NCBI RefSeq assembly: GCF_003056335.1
Contig: NZ_PYWA01000007.1
Location: forward strand, 124,001 to 188,000
DNA: 64,000 nucleotides
DNA from: Paracoccus indicus
Lineage (GTDB): Bacteria; Pseudomonadota; Alphaproteobacteria; Rhodobacterales; Rhodobacteraceae
Direction: 5' to 3'
Every line of letters starts with the position of its first letter. Position 1 is the first letter of the stretch. A program made the translations under genes and the position numbers. The notes below the pieces were generated by a model. That model searched no databases. It was not told where the DNA came from and worked only from the letters and a program-made list of their open reading frames with translations. Positions 36,432 through 45,437 of the stretch are shown one piece after another.

Positions 36432-36459
36432 TTTGCAAAAATGCAAAACCCTTTTGCCA
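36432..36459 (+). promoter_or_regulatory. TTTGCAAA-like sites between LysR gene and mmsA
   Basis: TTTGCAAA (36432-36439), AATGCAAA (36440-36447) and, in the other direction, TGGCAAAAG (complement of 36451-36459) are packed into 28 bases of the divergent promoter. The first is identical to the site in front of the ScfR gene at 30040. Confidence 0.5.
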
Positions 36460-36524
36460 TCATTCATCTTTATCCGGCATTTCCGCAAGGCTATCGTCCC
36501 CGCAACATCATTCAGGAGGACGGC

Positions 36525-38024
36525 ATGAAAGAGATTCATCACTGGATCGACGGCAAGGAAACCAAGGGCACCTCGGGTCGCTTTGCTGATGTCTTCAACC
36601 CCGCCACTGGCGAAGTTCAGGCGCGCCTGTCGCTGGCCACCAAGGCCGAGCTGGATGCCGCCGTCGAAAGCGCCGCCAAGGCGCAGGTCAAATGGGGCGC
36701 GACCAACCCGCAGCGCCGCGCCCGCGTGATGATGAAATTCGTCGACCTGATCAACCGCGACATGGACAAGCTGGCCGAGGCTCTGTCGGCCGAACACGGC
36801 AAGACATTCCCCGATGCCAAGGGCGACGTCCAGCGCGGTCTGGAAGTGATCGAATTCTGCATCGGCGCGCCGCATCTGCTGAAGGGTGAGTTCACCGACA
36901 GCGCCGGCCCCGGCATCGACATGTATTCCATGCGCCAGCCGCTTGGCGTCGTGGCAGGCATCACGCCCTTCAACTTCCCCGCCATGATCCCGCTGTGGAA
37001 GATGGGTCCGGCGCTGGTCTGCGGCAACGCGATGATCCTGAAACCGTCCGAGCGCGACCCCTCGGTCCCGCTGATGCTGGCGAAACTGCTGCAGGAAGCC
37101 GGTCTTCCCGACGGTGTGCTTCAGGTCGTCAACGGCGACAAGGACAGCGTCGACGCGATCCTGGACAATGAGACCATCCAGGCCGTGGGCTTCGTCGGCT
37201 CGACCCCGATCGCGCAATACATCTATGAACGCGCCTCGGCCAACGGCAAGCGCGCGCAGTGCTTCGGCGGTGCAAAGAACCACATGATCATCATGCCGGA
37301 CGCCGATCTGGATCAGGCCGCCGACGCGCTGATCGGGGCCGGTTACGGCGCGGCTGGCGAACGCTGCATGGCGATCTCGGTCGCGGTGCCGGTGGGCGAA
37401 AAGACCGCCGACGCGCTGATCGAAAAGCTGGTCCCCCGGATCGAGAAGCTGAAGGTCGGTCCCTGGACCGCGGGCAACGATGTCGACTACGGTCCGGTCG
37501 TCACCAAGGCCGCCAAGGAAAACATCCTGCGCCTGGTCCAGACCGGCGTCGATCAGGGTGCCGAGCTGGTCGTCGACGGTCGCGACTTCAGCCTGCAGGG
37601 ATACGAGGACGGCTTCTTCGTCGGCCCGCATCTGTTCGACCGCGTGACCCCCGACATGGACATCTACAAGCAGGAGATCTTCGGCCCCGTCCTGTCGACC
37701 GTCCGCGCCGGCAGCTATGAAGAGGCGATCAGCCTTGCGATGGACCACGAGTACGGCAACGGCACCGCGATCTATACCCGCGACGGCGACACCGCCCGCG
37801 ACTTCGCCAGCCGCATCAACATCGGCATGGTCGGCATCAACGTCCCGATCCCGGTTCCGCTGGCCTATCACACCTTCGGCGGCTGGAAGAAATCGGGCTT
37901 CGGCGACCTGAACCAGCACGGCCCGGACGCGTTCCGCTTCTATACGCGCACCAAGACCGTGACCGCACGCTGGCCCTCGGGCATCAAGGAAGGCGGAGAG
38001 TTCAACTTCAAGGCCATGGACTGA
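36525..38024 (+). CDS. mmsA: methylmalonate-semialdehyde dehydrogenase (CoA-acylating)
   Basis: Oxidises methylmalonate semialdehyde to propionyl-CoA in valine degradation. The 499-residue enzyme has the aldehyde dehydrogenase fold; TPFNFPAMIPLWK lies near 148, NAD-binding GFVGSTPIA near 225, and the catalytic cysteine at about 281 in GAAGERCMAIS, where the arginine-cysteine-methionine context is typical of the CoA-dependent branch. AGGAGG precedes ATG 36525. It is divergent from a LysR gene and upstream of the rest of the pathway. Confidence 0.96.
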   Translation: MKEIHHWIDGKETKGTSGRFADVFNPATGEVQARLSLATKAELDAAVESAAKAQVKWGATNPQRRARVMMKFVDLINRDMDKLAEALSAEHGKTFPDAKGDVQRGLEVIEFCIGAPHLLKGEFTDSAGPGIDMYSMRQPLGVVAGITPFNFPAMIPLWKMGPALVCGNAMILKPSERDPSVPLMLAKLLQEAGLPDGVLQVVNGDKDSVDAILDNETIQAVGFVGSTPIAQYIYERASANGKRAQCFGGAKNHMIIMPDADLDQAADALIGAGYGAAGERCMAISVAVPVGEKTADALIEKLVPRIEKLKVGPWTAGNDVDYGPVVTKAAKENILRLVQTGVDQGAELVVDGRDFSLQGYEDGFFVGPHLFDRVTPDMDIYKQEIFGPVLSTVRAGSYEEAISLAMDHEYGNGTAIYTRDGDTARDFASRINIGMVGINVPIPVPLAYHTFGGWKKSGFGDLNQHGPDAFRFYTRTKTVTARWPSGIKEGGEFNFKAMD

Positions 38025-38052
38025 TCCCGCGGCCCCATTGAGCGAACCGGGT

Positions 38053-38078
38053 GGACCGGGGGCACGCGCCTCCGGTCC
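38053..38078 (+). other. GC-rich stem-loop after mmsA
   Basis: Arms GGACCGG-G-GGC and GCC-T-CCGGTCC around a 4-base loop, 28 bases after the mmsA stop. No T-run follows, so it may protect the mmsA 3' end or attenuate read-through into ybdK rather than terminate by itself. Confidence 0.5.
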
Positions 38079-38114
38079 ATCGCGACCACGGGCTTCCCTG
38101 AATGGAAACCGCCC

Positions 38115-39245
38115 ATGACCACCGAACCTAATTTCACGCTTGGCATCGAGGAAGAATATCTTCTGGTCGATGCCGATACCGGCGATCTGGCCCCTGCCCC
38201 GCAGGCCCTGATGGATGCCTGCACTGCCGAGCTGGGCGATCAGGTCAGCCCCGAATTCCTGCGCTGCCAGATCGAGATCGGCACCCCCGTCAGCGCCAAT
38301 GTGACCGAGGCCCGCGACCACCTGCGCCGCCTTCGCGCCTGCGTGGCGCGGCACGCCGCCGATCACGGGCTGGCACCGATATCAGCCTCTTGCCACCCGC
38401 TTGCCGATTGGCGTGATCAGGACCACACCGACAAGGACCGCTACAACCAGCTGTCGCGCGACTTGGGCAGCGTGGCGCAGCGCATGGTCATCTGCGGGAT
38501 GCATGTCCATGTCGGCATTCCCGACAAGGCGCAGCGCATCGATCTGATGAACCAGCTGTCCTATTTCCTGCCGCATCTGTTGGCGCTCTCGGCCTCCAGC
38601 CCTTTCTGGCAGGGGCAGGATACGGGGCTGGCCTCCTATCGCACGACGGTCTTCGGGGGGATGCCACGGACCGGCCTGCCGCCCCTGATGCGCAGTTGGG
38701 ACGAATATGAACGCTCGATCAAGGCGCTGACCGATCTGGAGGTGATCGAGGACAGCAGCAAGATCTGGTGGGACTTGCGCCCCAGCAACAAGTTCCCGAC
38801 GCTGGAAACCCGCATCTGCGACGCCTGCCCCCGGATCGAGGATGCGGTGACGCTGGCGGCCCTGATCCAGGCGACGCTGCGGATGCTGTGGCGGCTGTCG
38901 CGCAGCAATATCCGCTGGCGGGAATACGACAATTTCCTGCTGGGCGAGAACCGCTGGCGGGCCATGCGCTATGGCACGTCCGAGGGGCTGATCGATTTCG
39001 GCACCCGTCAGATCGTCCCCTTCGACCAGATCGCCGAGGATTGGCTGGCCCTGATCGCGCAGGATGCCGACGCGCTGGACAGCCAGCCCCAGGTGGCCCG
39101 GCTGCGCGACATGGTGGCTAGGGGCACCGCAGCACAGGCACAGCGCGACGTTGCCGCCCGCGCCCGCAATGCCGGTGCCACCCCGTCCGAAACGATGCGC
39201 GCCGTCACCCGCCACCTGGTGGAGCAGTTCACATGCGACCTGTGA
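38115..39245 (+). CDS. ybdK: YbdK-family carboxylate-amine ligase (GCS2)
   Basis: ATP-dependent gamma-glutamyl-type ligase, 376 residues, with the GCS2 family signature [11 protein letters not shown] (metal-binding glutamates) at the N-terminus, GMHVHVGI near 135, and RTGLPP and [13 protein letters not shown] in the active-site region. YbdK has weak glutamate-cysteine ligase activity in E. coli; the physiological product is unknown. It is inserted between mmsA and the other valine-catabolic genes and has no obvious link to that pathway. Confidence 0.9.
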   Translation: MTTEPNFTLGIEEEYLLVDADTGDLAPAPQALMDACTAELGDQVSPEFLRCQIEIGTPVSANVTEARDHLRRLRACVARHAADHGLAPISASCHPLADWRDQDHTDKDRYNQLSRDLGSVAQRMVICGMHVHVGIPDKAQRIDLMNQLSYFLPHLLALSASSPFWQGQDTGLASYRTTVFGGMPRTGLPPLMRSWDEYERSIKALTDLEVIEDSSKIWWDLRPSNKFPTLETRICDACPRIEDAVTLAALIQATLRMLWRLSRSNIRWREYDNFLLGENRWRAMRYGTSEGLIDFGTRQIVPFDQIAEDWLALIAQDADALDSQPQVARLRDMVARGTAAQAQRDVAARARNAGATPSETMRAVTRHLVEQFTCDL

Positions 39246-39264
39246 CCGCCGGGCCTTGCAATAT

Positions 39265-39300
39265 TCTGGCAACATCTGGCAATTAAACACGTGTTCAATT
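39265..39300. promoter_or_regulatory. palindromic operator in front of the acyl-CoA dehydrogenase gene
   Basis: A 20-base near-perfect palindrome at 39281-39300, centred on CACGTG, has arms AATTAAACAC and GTGTTCAATT with one mismatched pair. Just upstream TCTGGCAA is repeated directly with a 10-base period (39265-39272 and 39275-39282). The dyad ends 25 bases before the start codon, a repressor-like position. Confidence 0.6.
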
Positions 39301-39325
39301 CAGCACATCTGGGGAGGGATGCCGC

Positions 39326-40471
39326 ATGGATTTCGCACTGAGTGAGGAGCAGCAGGCCATTTTCGACATGGCCCGCGATTTCGGCCAATCCCGCATCGCC
39401 CCTTTTGCCCGCGAATGGGAAGCCGAAGGGACCATTCCCCGCGACCTGTGGGCCGAGGTCGCGGAACTGGGCCTTGGCGGGCTCTACGTCTCCGAGGATC
39501 ACGGCGGGTCGGGCCTGTCGCGTCTGGATGGGACGCTGGTCTTCGAGGCGCTGTCGATGGCCTGCCCTTCGGTCGCCTCCTTCCTGTCGATCCACAACAT
39601 GTGCGGCGGCATGATCGACAAGTTCGGCAGCGATGAGGCCAAGAGCCGCTGGCTGCCGGACCTTTGTGCGATGAAGCGGATCTTCAGCTATTGCCTGACC
39701 GAACCGGGCAGCGGATCGGATGCCGCCGCCCTGCGCACGACGGCCCGCGCCACGGATGACGGATGGGTGCTGAACGGGACCAAGGCCTTCATTTCCGGCG
39801 GAGGCTATTCCGACGTCTATATCGCCATGGTCCGCACCGGCGATGACGGCCCCAAGGGGATCAGCACGGTGCTGGTCGAAGACGGCACCCCCGGCCTGTC
39901 CTTCGGTGCGCCCGAGGACAAGATGGGCTGGCGGTCGCAACCCACCGCGCAGGTCCAGTTCGACGATTGCACCAATCCCGCCGACAACCTGCTGGGTCAG
40001 GAAGGGCGCGGCTTTTCCTATGCCATGGCGGGTCTGGACGGCGGTCGCCTGAACATCGCGGCGGCGGCCTTGGGCGGTGCGCAATCGGCGCTGGATGCGA
40101 CGCTGGCCTATATGGGCCAACGCCACGCCTTCGGGAAATCGCTGGACCAGTTCCAGGCCCTGCAGTTCCGCCTGGCCGAGATGGAGACCGCCCTGCAATC
40201 AAGCCGCATCTTCCTGCGCCAGGCCGCGTGGAAGCTGGATCACGCCACCCCGGACGCCAGCAAGTTCTGCGCCATGGCCAAGCTGCATGTCACCGACCGC
40301 GCATTCGAGGTGGCCAACCAGTGCCTGCAACTGCATGGTGGCTATGGTTATCTGGCCGATTACGGGATCGAGAAGATCGTCCGCGACCTGCGCGTGCATC
40401 AGATCCTGGAAGGCACGAATGAGATCATGCGCCTGATCATCTCTCGGGCGCTGCTGGCCGAACGGGGGTAA
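39326..40471 (+). CDS. acyl-CoA dehydrogenase (isobutyryl-CoA type)
   Basis: FAD-dependent dehydrogenase of 381 residues that by context oxidises isobutyryl-CoA to methacrylyl-CoA. FAD/substrate segments YCLTEPGSGSDAA (about 125) and the closing LHGGYGYLADY are conserved; the catalytic base is E362 in LEGTNEIM. The following genes encode the last valine steps, which supports the isobutyryl assignment over other branched acyl-CoAs. GGGGAGGG lies upstream. The hydratase for the next step is not in this cluster. Confidence 0.9.
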   Translation: MDFALSEEQQAIFDMARDFGQSRIAPFAREWEAEGTIPRDLWAEVAELGLGGLYVSEDHGGSGLSRLDGTLVFEALSMACPSVASFLSIHNMCGGMIDKFGSDEAKSRWLPDLCAMKRIFSYCLTEPGSGSDAAALRTTARATDDGWVLNGTKAFISGGGYSDVYIAMVRTGDDGPKGISTVLVEDGTPGLSFGAPEDKMGWRSQPTAQVQFDDCTNPADNLLGQEGRGFSYAMAGLDGGRLNIAAAALGGAQSALDATLAYMGQRHAFGKSLDQFQALQFRLAEMETALQSSRIFLRQAAWKLDHATPDASKFCAMAKLHVTDRAFEVANQCLQLHGGYGYLADYGIEKIVRDLRVHQILEGTNEIMRLIISRALLAERG

Positions 40472-40475
40472 GGCT

Positions 40476-41483
40476 TTGGAAGACCTGAACATTCGTATCG
40501 AAGGCCGCGCGGGGCGTATCACCCTGACGCGGGAAAAGGCGTTGAACGCGCTGACGCATGGCATGGCCTTGGCGGTCCTGAAGGCGCTGAACGACTGGCG
40601 CGAGGATCCTGCGGTCGAACTGGTCGTCATGGATGCCGCGGGCGATCGCGCCTTCTGTGCGGGCGGCGATATTGCTGCCGTCTATCATGCGGGGCTTGCA
40701 GGGGATCATCAGGTCGGGCGAGATTTCTTTCGCGACGAATACCAGATGAACGCAGCCATAGCGGATTACCCCAAACCCGTGGTGGCCTTCATGCAGGGCT
40801 TCGTCATGGGTGGCGGCGTGGGTCTGGGCGGTCATGCCAGCCACCGCATCGTGGGCGACACCACCCGCGTTGCGATGCCCGAAAGCGGCATCGGGCTGAT
40901 CCCGGATGTCGGCGGCACATGGCTTCTGGGTCGCGCACCGGGACGGATCGGCGAATACCTGGCGCTAACGGGCGCGCGGATGGGACCGGGCGATGCCATC
41001 CACGCGGGCTTTGCCGATACCTACCTTCCCGAAGCCGAATGGCCTGCCCTGATCCAGACCCTGGAACGGACCGGCGACGTTCAGCAGATCAAGGGCGTCA
41101 TGCCACCCGCCGCCACATTGGCCGACCGCGACCTTTCGGCGTTCGGCGGGCGCAACCTTGCTGATATCACCCAAGCGGTCGAGGCTGCGGGCGATACCGA
41201 CAGCCTCAAGGCGCTGCGTCGCAATTCGCCCCTGTCGATGGCCGCGGGTCTGTCCATGGTCCGCGCCAGCCGCGGAGACAGACGTATCCAAGAAGCGCTG
41301 AGCCGCGAGTATCGCTTTACCGCCCGCGCCACCGAATGCACCGACTTCCTGGAAGGCGTGCGTGCACAGATCATCGACAAGGATCGTACACCGCGTTGGA
41401 GCGCGGACGCATCGACGGCTGCCGTTCAGGCGGTTCTGGCCCCCTTGGGCGCCGACGAAATGACATGGGAGAACGCGGAATGA
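40476..41483 (+). CDS. 3-hydroxyisobutyryl-CoA hydrolase
   Basis: Crotonase-fold enzyme of 335 residues. The oxyanion segments are AFCAGGDIAAVYHAG and GFVMGGGVGLGGHA, and the acidic catalytic residue sits in AMPESGIGLIPDVGGTW; this pattern and length separate HIBCH-type hydrolases from simple enoyl-CoA hydratases. It removes CoA from 3-hydroxyisobutyryl-CoA. It starts with TTG, four bases after the dehydrogenase stop, an initiation codon that may lower its output. It overlaps mmsB by ATGA. Confidence 0.88.
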   Translation: MEDLNIRIEGRAGRITLTREKALNALTHGMALAVLKALNDWREDPAVELVVMDAAGDRAFCAGGDIAAVYHAGLAGDHQVGRDFFRDEYQMNAAIADYPKPVVAFMQGFVMGGGVGLGGHASHRIVGDTTRVAMPESGIGLIPDVGGTWLLGRAPGRIGEYLALTGARMGPGDAIHAGFADTYLPEAEWPALIQTLERTGDVQQIKGVMPPAATLADRDLSAFGGRNLADITQAVEAAGDTDSLKALRRNSPLSMAAGLSMVRASRGDRRIQEALSREYRFTARATECTDFLEGVRAQIIDKDRTPRWSADASTAAVQAVLAPLGADEMTWENAE

Positions 41484-42349
41484 AGATCGGTTTCATCGGA
41501 TTGGGCAACATGGGCGCACCCATGGCCGCAAATCTTGCCAATGCGGGCCATGACGTCACGGGCTTCGACACCGCCGCGCCCATGCCGCAGGGTGTCACCG
41601 CCGCGGATAGCGCCGAGGCCGCCGCCAAGGGGGCCGAGGTCGTCATCACCATGCTGCCGAACGGGCAGATCCTGCGCAGCGTCGCTGACAGCATTATCCC
41701 GGCGATGCAGGATGGCGCGGTGCTTTGCGATTGTTCGACCGTGGATGTGGACAGCGCCAAGGCCGTGGCCCAGCAGGCCCGTGCTGCAGGCTTGGGTGCG
41801 GTGGACGCTCCGGTTTCGGGCGGGATCGGTGGCGCGCAGAACGGCACGCTGACCTTCATGGTCGGCGGGGATGAGGCCGATTTTGCCAAGGTTCAGCCGC
41901 TTTTGGCGATCATGGGTCAGAAGACCGTCCATTGCGGCGAAAGCGGCGCGGGACAATCGGCCAAGATCTGCAACAACATGATCCTGGGCGTCACCATGAT
42001 CGCCACTTGCGAGGCCTTTGCCTTAGCCGACAAGCTGGGCCTCGACCGCCAGAAGATGTTCGACGTGGTCTCGACCAGCTCGGGCAGCAGCTGGTCGATG
42101 AACACCTATTGCCCGGCACCCGGCGTGGGTCCGACCTCGCCCGCCGACAACGACTACAAGCCGGGCTTTGCGGCCGAACTGATGCTCAAGGACCTGAACC
42201 TGTCGCAGCAGGCCGCCGAATCCGCCGACGCCGACACGCCGATGGGACAGCTGGCCCATACCTTGTATCGCCGATTTGTCGAGGAAGAGGACGGCAAAGG
42301 GCGTGACTTTTCTGCCATGCTTCCCAGATTCACGTCGAAGGGACGCTGA
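41480..42349 (+). CDS. mmsB: 3-hydroxyisobutyrate dehydrogenase
   Basis: Oxidises 3-hydroxyisobutyrate to methylmalonate semialdehyde, the substrate of MmsA. The 289-residue protein begins with the NAD motif FIGLGNMGAPMAANLANAG, has the substrate-binding DAPVSGGIGGAQNGTLT near 112, and the catalytic lysine in AGQSAKICNNM near 158. It overlaps the hydrolase stop by 4 bases, making a tight three-gene operon. Confidence 0.95.
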   Translation: MKIGFIGLGNMGAPMAANLANAGHDVTGFDTAAPMPQGVTAADSAEAAAKGAEVVITMLPNGQILRSVADSIIPAMQDGAVLCDCSTVDVDSAKAVAQQARAAGLGAVDAPVSGGIGGAQNGTLTFMVGGDEADFAKVQPLLAIMGQKTVHCGESGAGQSAKICNNMILGVTMIATCEAFALADKLGLDRQKMFDVVSTSSGSSWSMNTYCPAPGVGPTSPADNDYKPGFAAELMLKDLNLSQQAAESADADTPMGQLAHTLYRRFVEEEDGKGRDFSAMLPRFTSKGR

Positions 42350-42435
42350 ATCCGGTCACGCTTGGGTGGACTGGACGGAACTTGGCGTCAAAAGGCTGGT
42401 TGAGATACCAGTGATGAAACCGGGAACCGCAATCC

Positions 42436-42741
42436 ATGAAGGCGCAGACGATCATAGTGGCAACCTTGCTGGCAGGCTTGGGTCTTGGCACGCTGACGAC
42501 CTATGCGCCCGATGCGCTGCGCGTGACCAGCGTCGCAGCCAAGCAGCCTGCGGATCGTCCCATCATTGGTGAGGTTCCCGGCAACGGTCAGGTCCGCCGC
42601 ATCAGCAACCCGGGCAGCTATGGCCTCGGGAGCGAGATTGCGGGCAGCGTCTATGCCATTGTCTCGGGACATCTGGTGCGGCTGGACAAGAAGTCCGGGC
42701 GGATCATCTCGATCCTGCGCCCGCTGCCCAGGGGCGACTAA
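42436..42741 (+). CDS. small secreted protein of unknown function
   Basis: A 101-residue protein with an N-terminal signal peptide (about 1-20, IIVATLLAGLGLGTLTTYA) and a mature part of 75-80 residues ending in YAIVSGHLVRLDKKSGRIISILRPLP. The ending resembles a short periplasmic module common in Rhodobacteraceae; I do not know a function. It follows mmsB by 86 bases and converges on recN with a 4-base overlap. Confidence 0.65.
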   Translation: MKAQTIIVATLLAGLGLGTLTTYAPDALRVTSVAAKQPADRPIIGEVPGNGQVRRISNPGSYGLGSEIAGSVYAIVSGHLVRLDKKSGRIISILRPLPRGD

Positions 42742-44384
42742 CCGGCCAGCAATGCCTTCGCGGCATCGGTTGCCGCTTCTGTCACGCGATCGCCCGACAG
42801 CATGCGCGCAATCTCGGCCGTGCGCTCATCGGTGTTCAGCGCCACGACATTCGAGGTCGTCATCCCATTGCTGACCGATTTCGCGACGCGGAAATGCACC
42901 GCACCAAGCGCCGCCACCTGAGGCGAATGGGTGATCACCAAAACCTGCGAACCCTGCGCCAAGGCCTGCAACCGTCTGCCGACAGCATCGGCGGTTGCCC
43001 CGCCCACACCGCGGTCAATCTCGTCGAAGATCATCACCAAGGCATCATTGCCCCGTGCAAGGCAGACCTTGAGTGCCAGCAGAAAGCGCGACAGCTCACC
43101 CCCCGATGCGATCTTGTCCAAGGGTCCGGAAGGCGCGCCCGGATTGGTGGCGACCGTGAAGGCCACGGTGTCGCGCCCGTCGGGGCCGGCATCGCCTTCA
43201 GAGATTCGGGTTTCGAAGACGGCGCGATCCATCTTCAGCGGCACCAATTCGGCAGTGACGGCCCGATCCAGCTGCTTGGCGTGGCGCATGCGCCGTTCCG
43301 TCAGCTTGGCTGCCGCATCGTCATAGGCCTGGGCAGCGGCCGCAGCCTCGGCGCGAAGCGTTCCGATCTGTGCCTCGCCCGCGTCGATGCGGCCCAGTCT
43401 TGTGCGCAACTCCTGTCCCAGTTCGGCCAGGTCGTCGGCCAGCACGCCATGCTTGCGCGCCAAGGCGCGCAGGGCAAACAGGCGTTCCTCGGTCGACTCG
43501 AGTGCAAAGGGGTCGAACTCCAATGCGCTCAGCGTATCCTCGACACCGCGCGTGGCCTCGCCCAGTTCGATCAGCGCGCGCGACAGCGCCGCCAGCGGCG
43601 GGTCGAGGCGCCCTTCGGCGTGGTCCGAAACGCCCTCCAGCCAGCGTCCGGCATCGACCATCGCCTTCTCGGCCCCGTCGCCGCCGAGCAGTTGCAGGGC
43701 GCGGGCGACATCGTCGCGGATGCGTTCGGCCCCCTGCATCTGGCGGCGGGCGATGTCGAGGCTTTGTTCTTCGCCGGGTTCGGGGGCCAGCTTGTCGATT
43801 TCCTCAACGGCATGGCGCAGGAATTCTTCCTCCTGCCGGGCGGCCTCCAAGGCGGCTTCGGCCTGCGCCAGTTGCTGCGCAGCCTCGCGGCGCCGGTTCC
43901 AGGCCTTTCGCACGGGCGTGGTGTCGATCACGCCAAAGGCATCCAGCAGGGCGCGGTGTCCGCGGGGGTTCAGCAACCCGCGATCGTCATGCTGGCCATG
44001 CAGTTCCACCAGCGTCTCGGACAGCTTGCGAAGAACCTCGCCTGAAACGCGGCGGTCGTTGACCCAGCCCGTCTTGCGGCCGTCCAGCCCGTTCACCCGG
44101 CGCAGAATCAGCTCGTCCTCCTCGACGCTGATGCCTGCCTCGGACAGAACGGCGCGCGCCGGATGGTCGGCGGGCAGGTCGAAGACGGCCTGTACCTCAC
44201 CCTGCTGGGCGCCGCTGCGGACCAGATCGGCGCGACTGCGCCAGCCAAGGACAAAGCCCAGGCAATCCAGAAGGATCGATTTGCCTGCGCCGGTTTCGCC
44301 AGTCAGGACGTTCAACCCGGGGCCGAACCCCAGATCCAGCCGCTCGATCAGCAGCATGTCGCGGATATCAAGCGAACGGAGCAT
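42738..44384 (-). CDS. recN: DNA repair protein RecN
   Basis: SMC-like ATPase that acts in double-strand break repair, 548 residues. Walker A is GETGAGKS (29-36); two coiled-coil arms follow (about 160-230 and 300-370), then the ABC signature KIASGGELSRFLLALK near 425 and Walker B VMIFDEIDRGVGG. It lies downstream of bamD with a 39-base gap. LexA boxes are not apparent in that gap. Confidence 0.95.
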   Translation of the reverse strand: MLRSLDIRDMLLIERLDLGFGPGLNVLTGETGAGKSILLDCLGFVLGWRSRADLVRSGAQQGEVQAVFDLPADHPARAVLSEAGISVEEDELILRRVNGLDGRKTGWVNDRRVSGEVLRKLSETLVELHGQHDDRGLLNPRGHRALLDAFGVIDTTPVRKAWNRRREAAQQLAQAEAALEAARQEEEFLRHAVEEIDKLAPEPGEEQSLDIARRQMQGAERIRDDVARALQLLGGDGAEKAMVDAGRWLEGVSDHAEGRLDPPLAALSRALIELGEATRGVEDTLSALEFDPFALESTEERLFALRALARKHGVLADDLAELGQELRTRLGRIDAGEAQIGTLRAEAAAAAQAYDDAAAKLTERRMRHAKQLDRAVTAELVPLKMDRAVFETRISEGDAGPDGRDTVAFTVATNPGAPSGPLDKIASGGELSRFLLALKVCLARGNDALVMIFDEIDRGVGGATADAVGRRLQALAQGSQVLVITHSPQVAALGAVHFRVAKSVSNGMTTSNVVALNTDERTAEIARMLSGDRVTEAATDAAKALLAG

Positions 44385-44423
44385 GCGATGTCGGACCGCG
44401 GCCCTGGCCCATAGGGCGGAAGG

Positions 44424-45272
44424 CTACAGCCATCTTCCTTCAATGGTTTGGCGATAAACGTTGGTCAACCAGCTGTCGCCCTTGGCCTCGGCCGACAGGC
44501 CGCGACCGCGCAGCTGGCGGAAGGCGTCCTCATAGAAGGGCGAGGACTGGAAATTGTGGCCCAGAATGGCGCCGGCGGTCTGCGCCTCGTCCATCAGGCC
44601 AAGGGCCAGATAGGATTCGACCAGACGCAGCAGCGCCTCGGGCGTCTGCGTGGTGGTCTGGAATTCCTCGACCACGACGCGGAAACGGCTGACGGCGGCG
44701 GCGTAATGGCCACGCTTGAGGTAATAGCGACCGATCTCCATTTCCTTGGCGGCAAGGTGATCGAAGGCCAGGTCGAACTTCAGGATGGCGCTGCGGGCAT
44801 ATTCGCTGTCGGGATATTCCTCGATGACGGTGCGCAGCCCCTGCAGGGCCTGAAAGGTCAGGCCCTGATCGCGACCGACGTCGTCGATCTGGTCGTAATA
44901 GGACAGCGCCAGCAGATATTGGGCATAGGCGGCATCCTCATCCCCCGGATAGGTGTCCAGGAAACGCTGTGCGGCACCCCGTGCCTCTTCGTAATTCTTG
45001 GCCTTGTGGTTGCCATAGGCCTGCATGATCAGGGCGCGCTTGGCCCATTCGGAATAGGGATAGAGCCGCTCGATCTCGCTGAAATAGAAGACCGCCTCTT
45101 CGGGTTCGCCGGTGTTTTCCAGCTCGAACTCGCCGCGTTTGTAGATTTCTTCCGCGGTGAAACGGTCCAGGTTCTCCTTGCGCGCGGTGTCGCCATTACC
45201 GGCACATCCTGCAAGAACCAAGCCCGACAGCATCACAGCCATCACCGAAGCCGAAATTTTCGAGCCTGCCAT
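44424..45272 (-). CDS. bamD: outer membrane assembly lipoprotein BamD
   Basis: Essential partner of BamA in inserting beta-barrel proteins in the outer membrane, 282 residues. The lipobox is LAGC with the lipidated C23; the rest is tetratricopeptide-like helices (AEEIYKRGEFELENTGEPEEAV, ALLRLVESYLALGL). Position between lpxC and recN in the same direction is common in alphaproteobacteria. Start ATG 45272 has GGGTAAAG upstream. Confidence 0.95.
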   Translation of the reverse strand: MAGSKISASVMAVMLSGLVLAGCAGNGDTARKENLDRFTAEEIYKRGEFELENTGEPEEAVFYFSEIERLYPYSEWAKRALIMQAYGNHKAKNYEEARGAAQRFLDTYPGDEDAAYAQYLLALSYYDQIDDVGRDQGLTFQALQGLRTVIEEYPDSEYARSAILKFDLAFDHLAAKEMEIGRYYLKRGHYAAAVSRFRVVVEEFQTTTQTPEALLRLVESYLALGLMDEAQTAGAILGHNFQSSPFYEDAFRQLRGRGLSAEAKGDSWLTNVYRQTIEGRWL

Positions 45273-45437
45273 CTTTACCCTGCCCTACGATTCTGCCGTG
45301 CGGCCGCCCCTGAAAGGCTGCGCTGCCGGCACCTCCTAGCACAGAACATCAGGGGGCGCAAAATGGCAATCCGTTGAATTCCGCGTGGCTTTCCCGTGAC
45401 CTTGCAAGACGTCCGGGAATCGGCCACGCGCTGGTTT

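Noticed and set aside
36423..38366. Minus-strand frame extending the LysR gene by about 650 codons
   Set aside because: The extension is antisense to mmsA and has no recognisable domain; LysR proteins begin at MDWDDLR.
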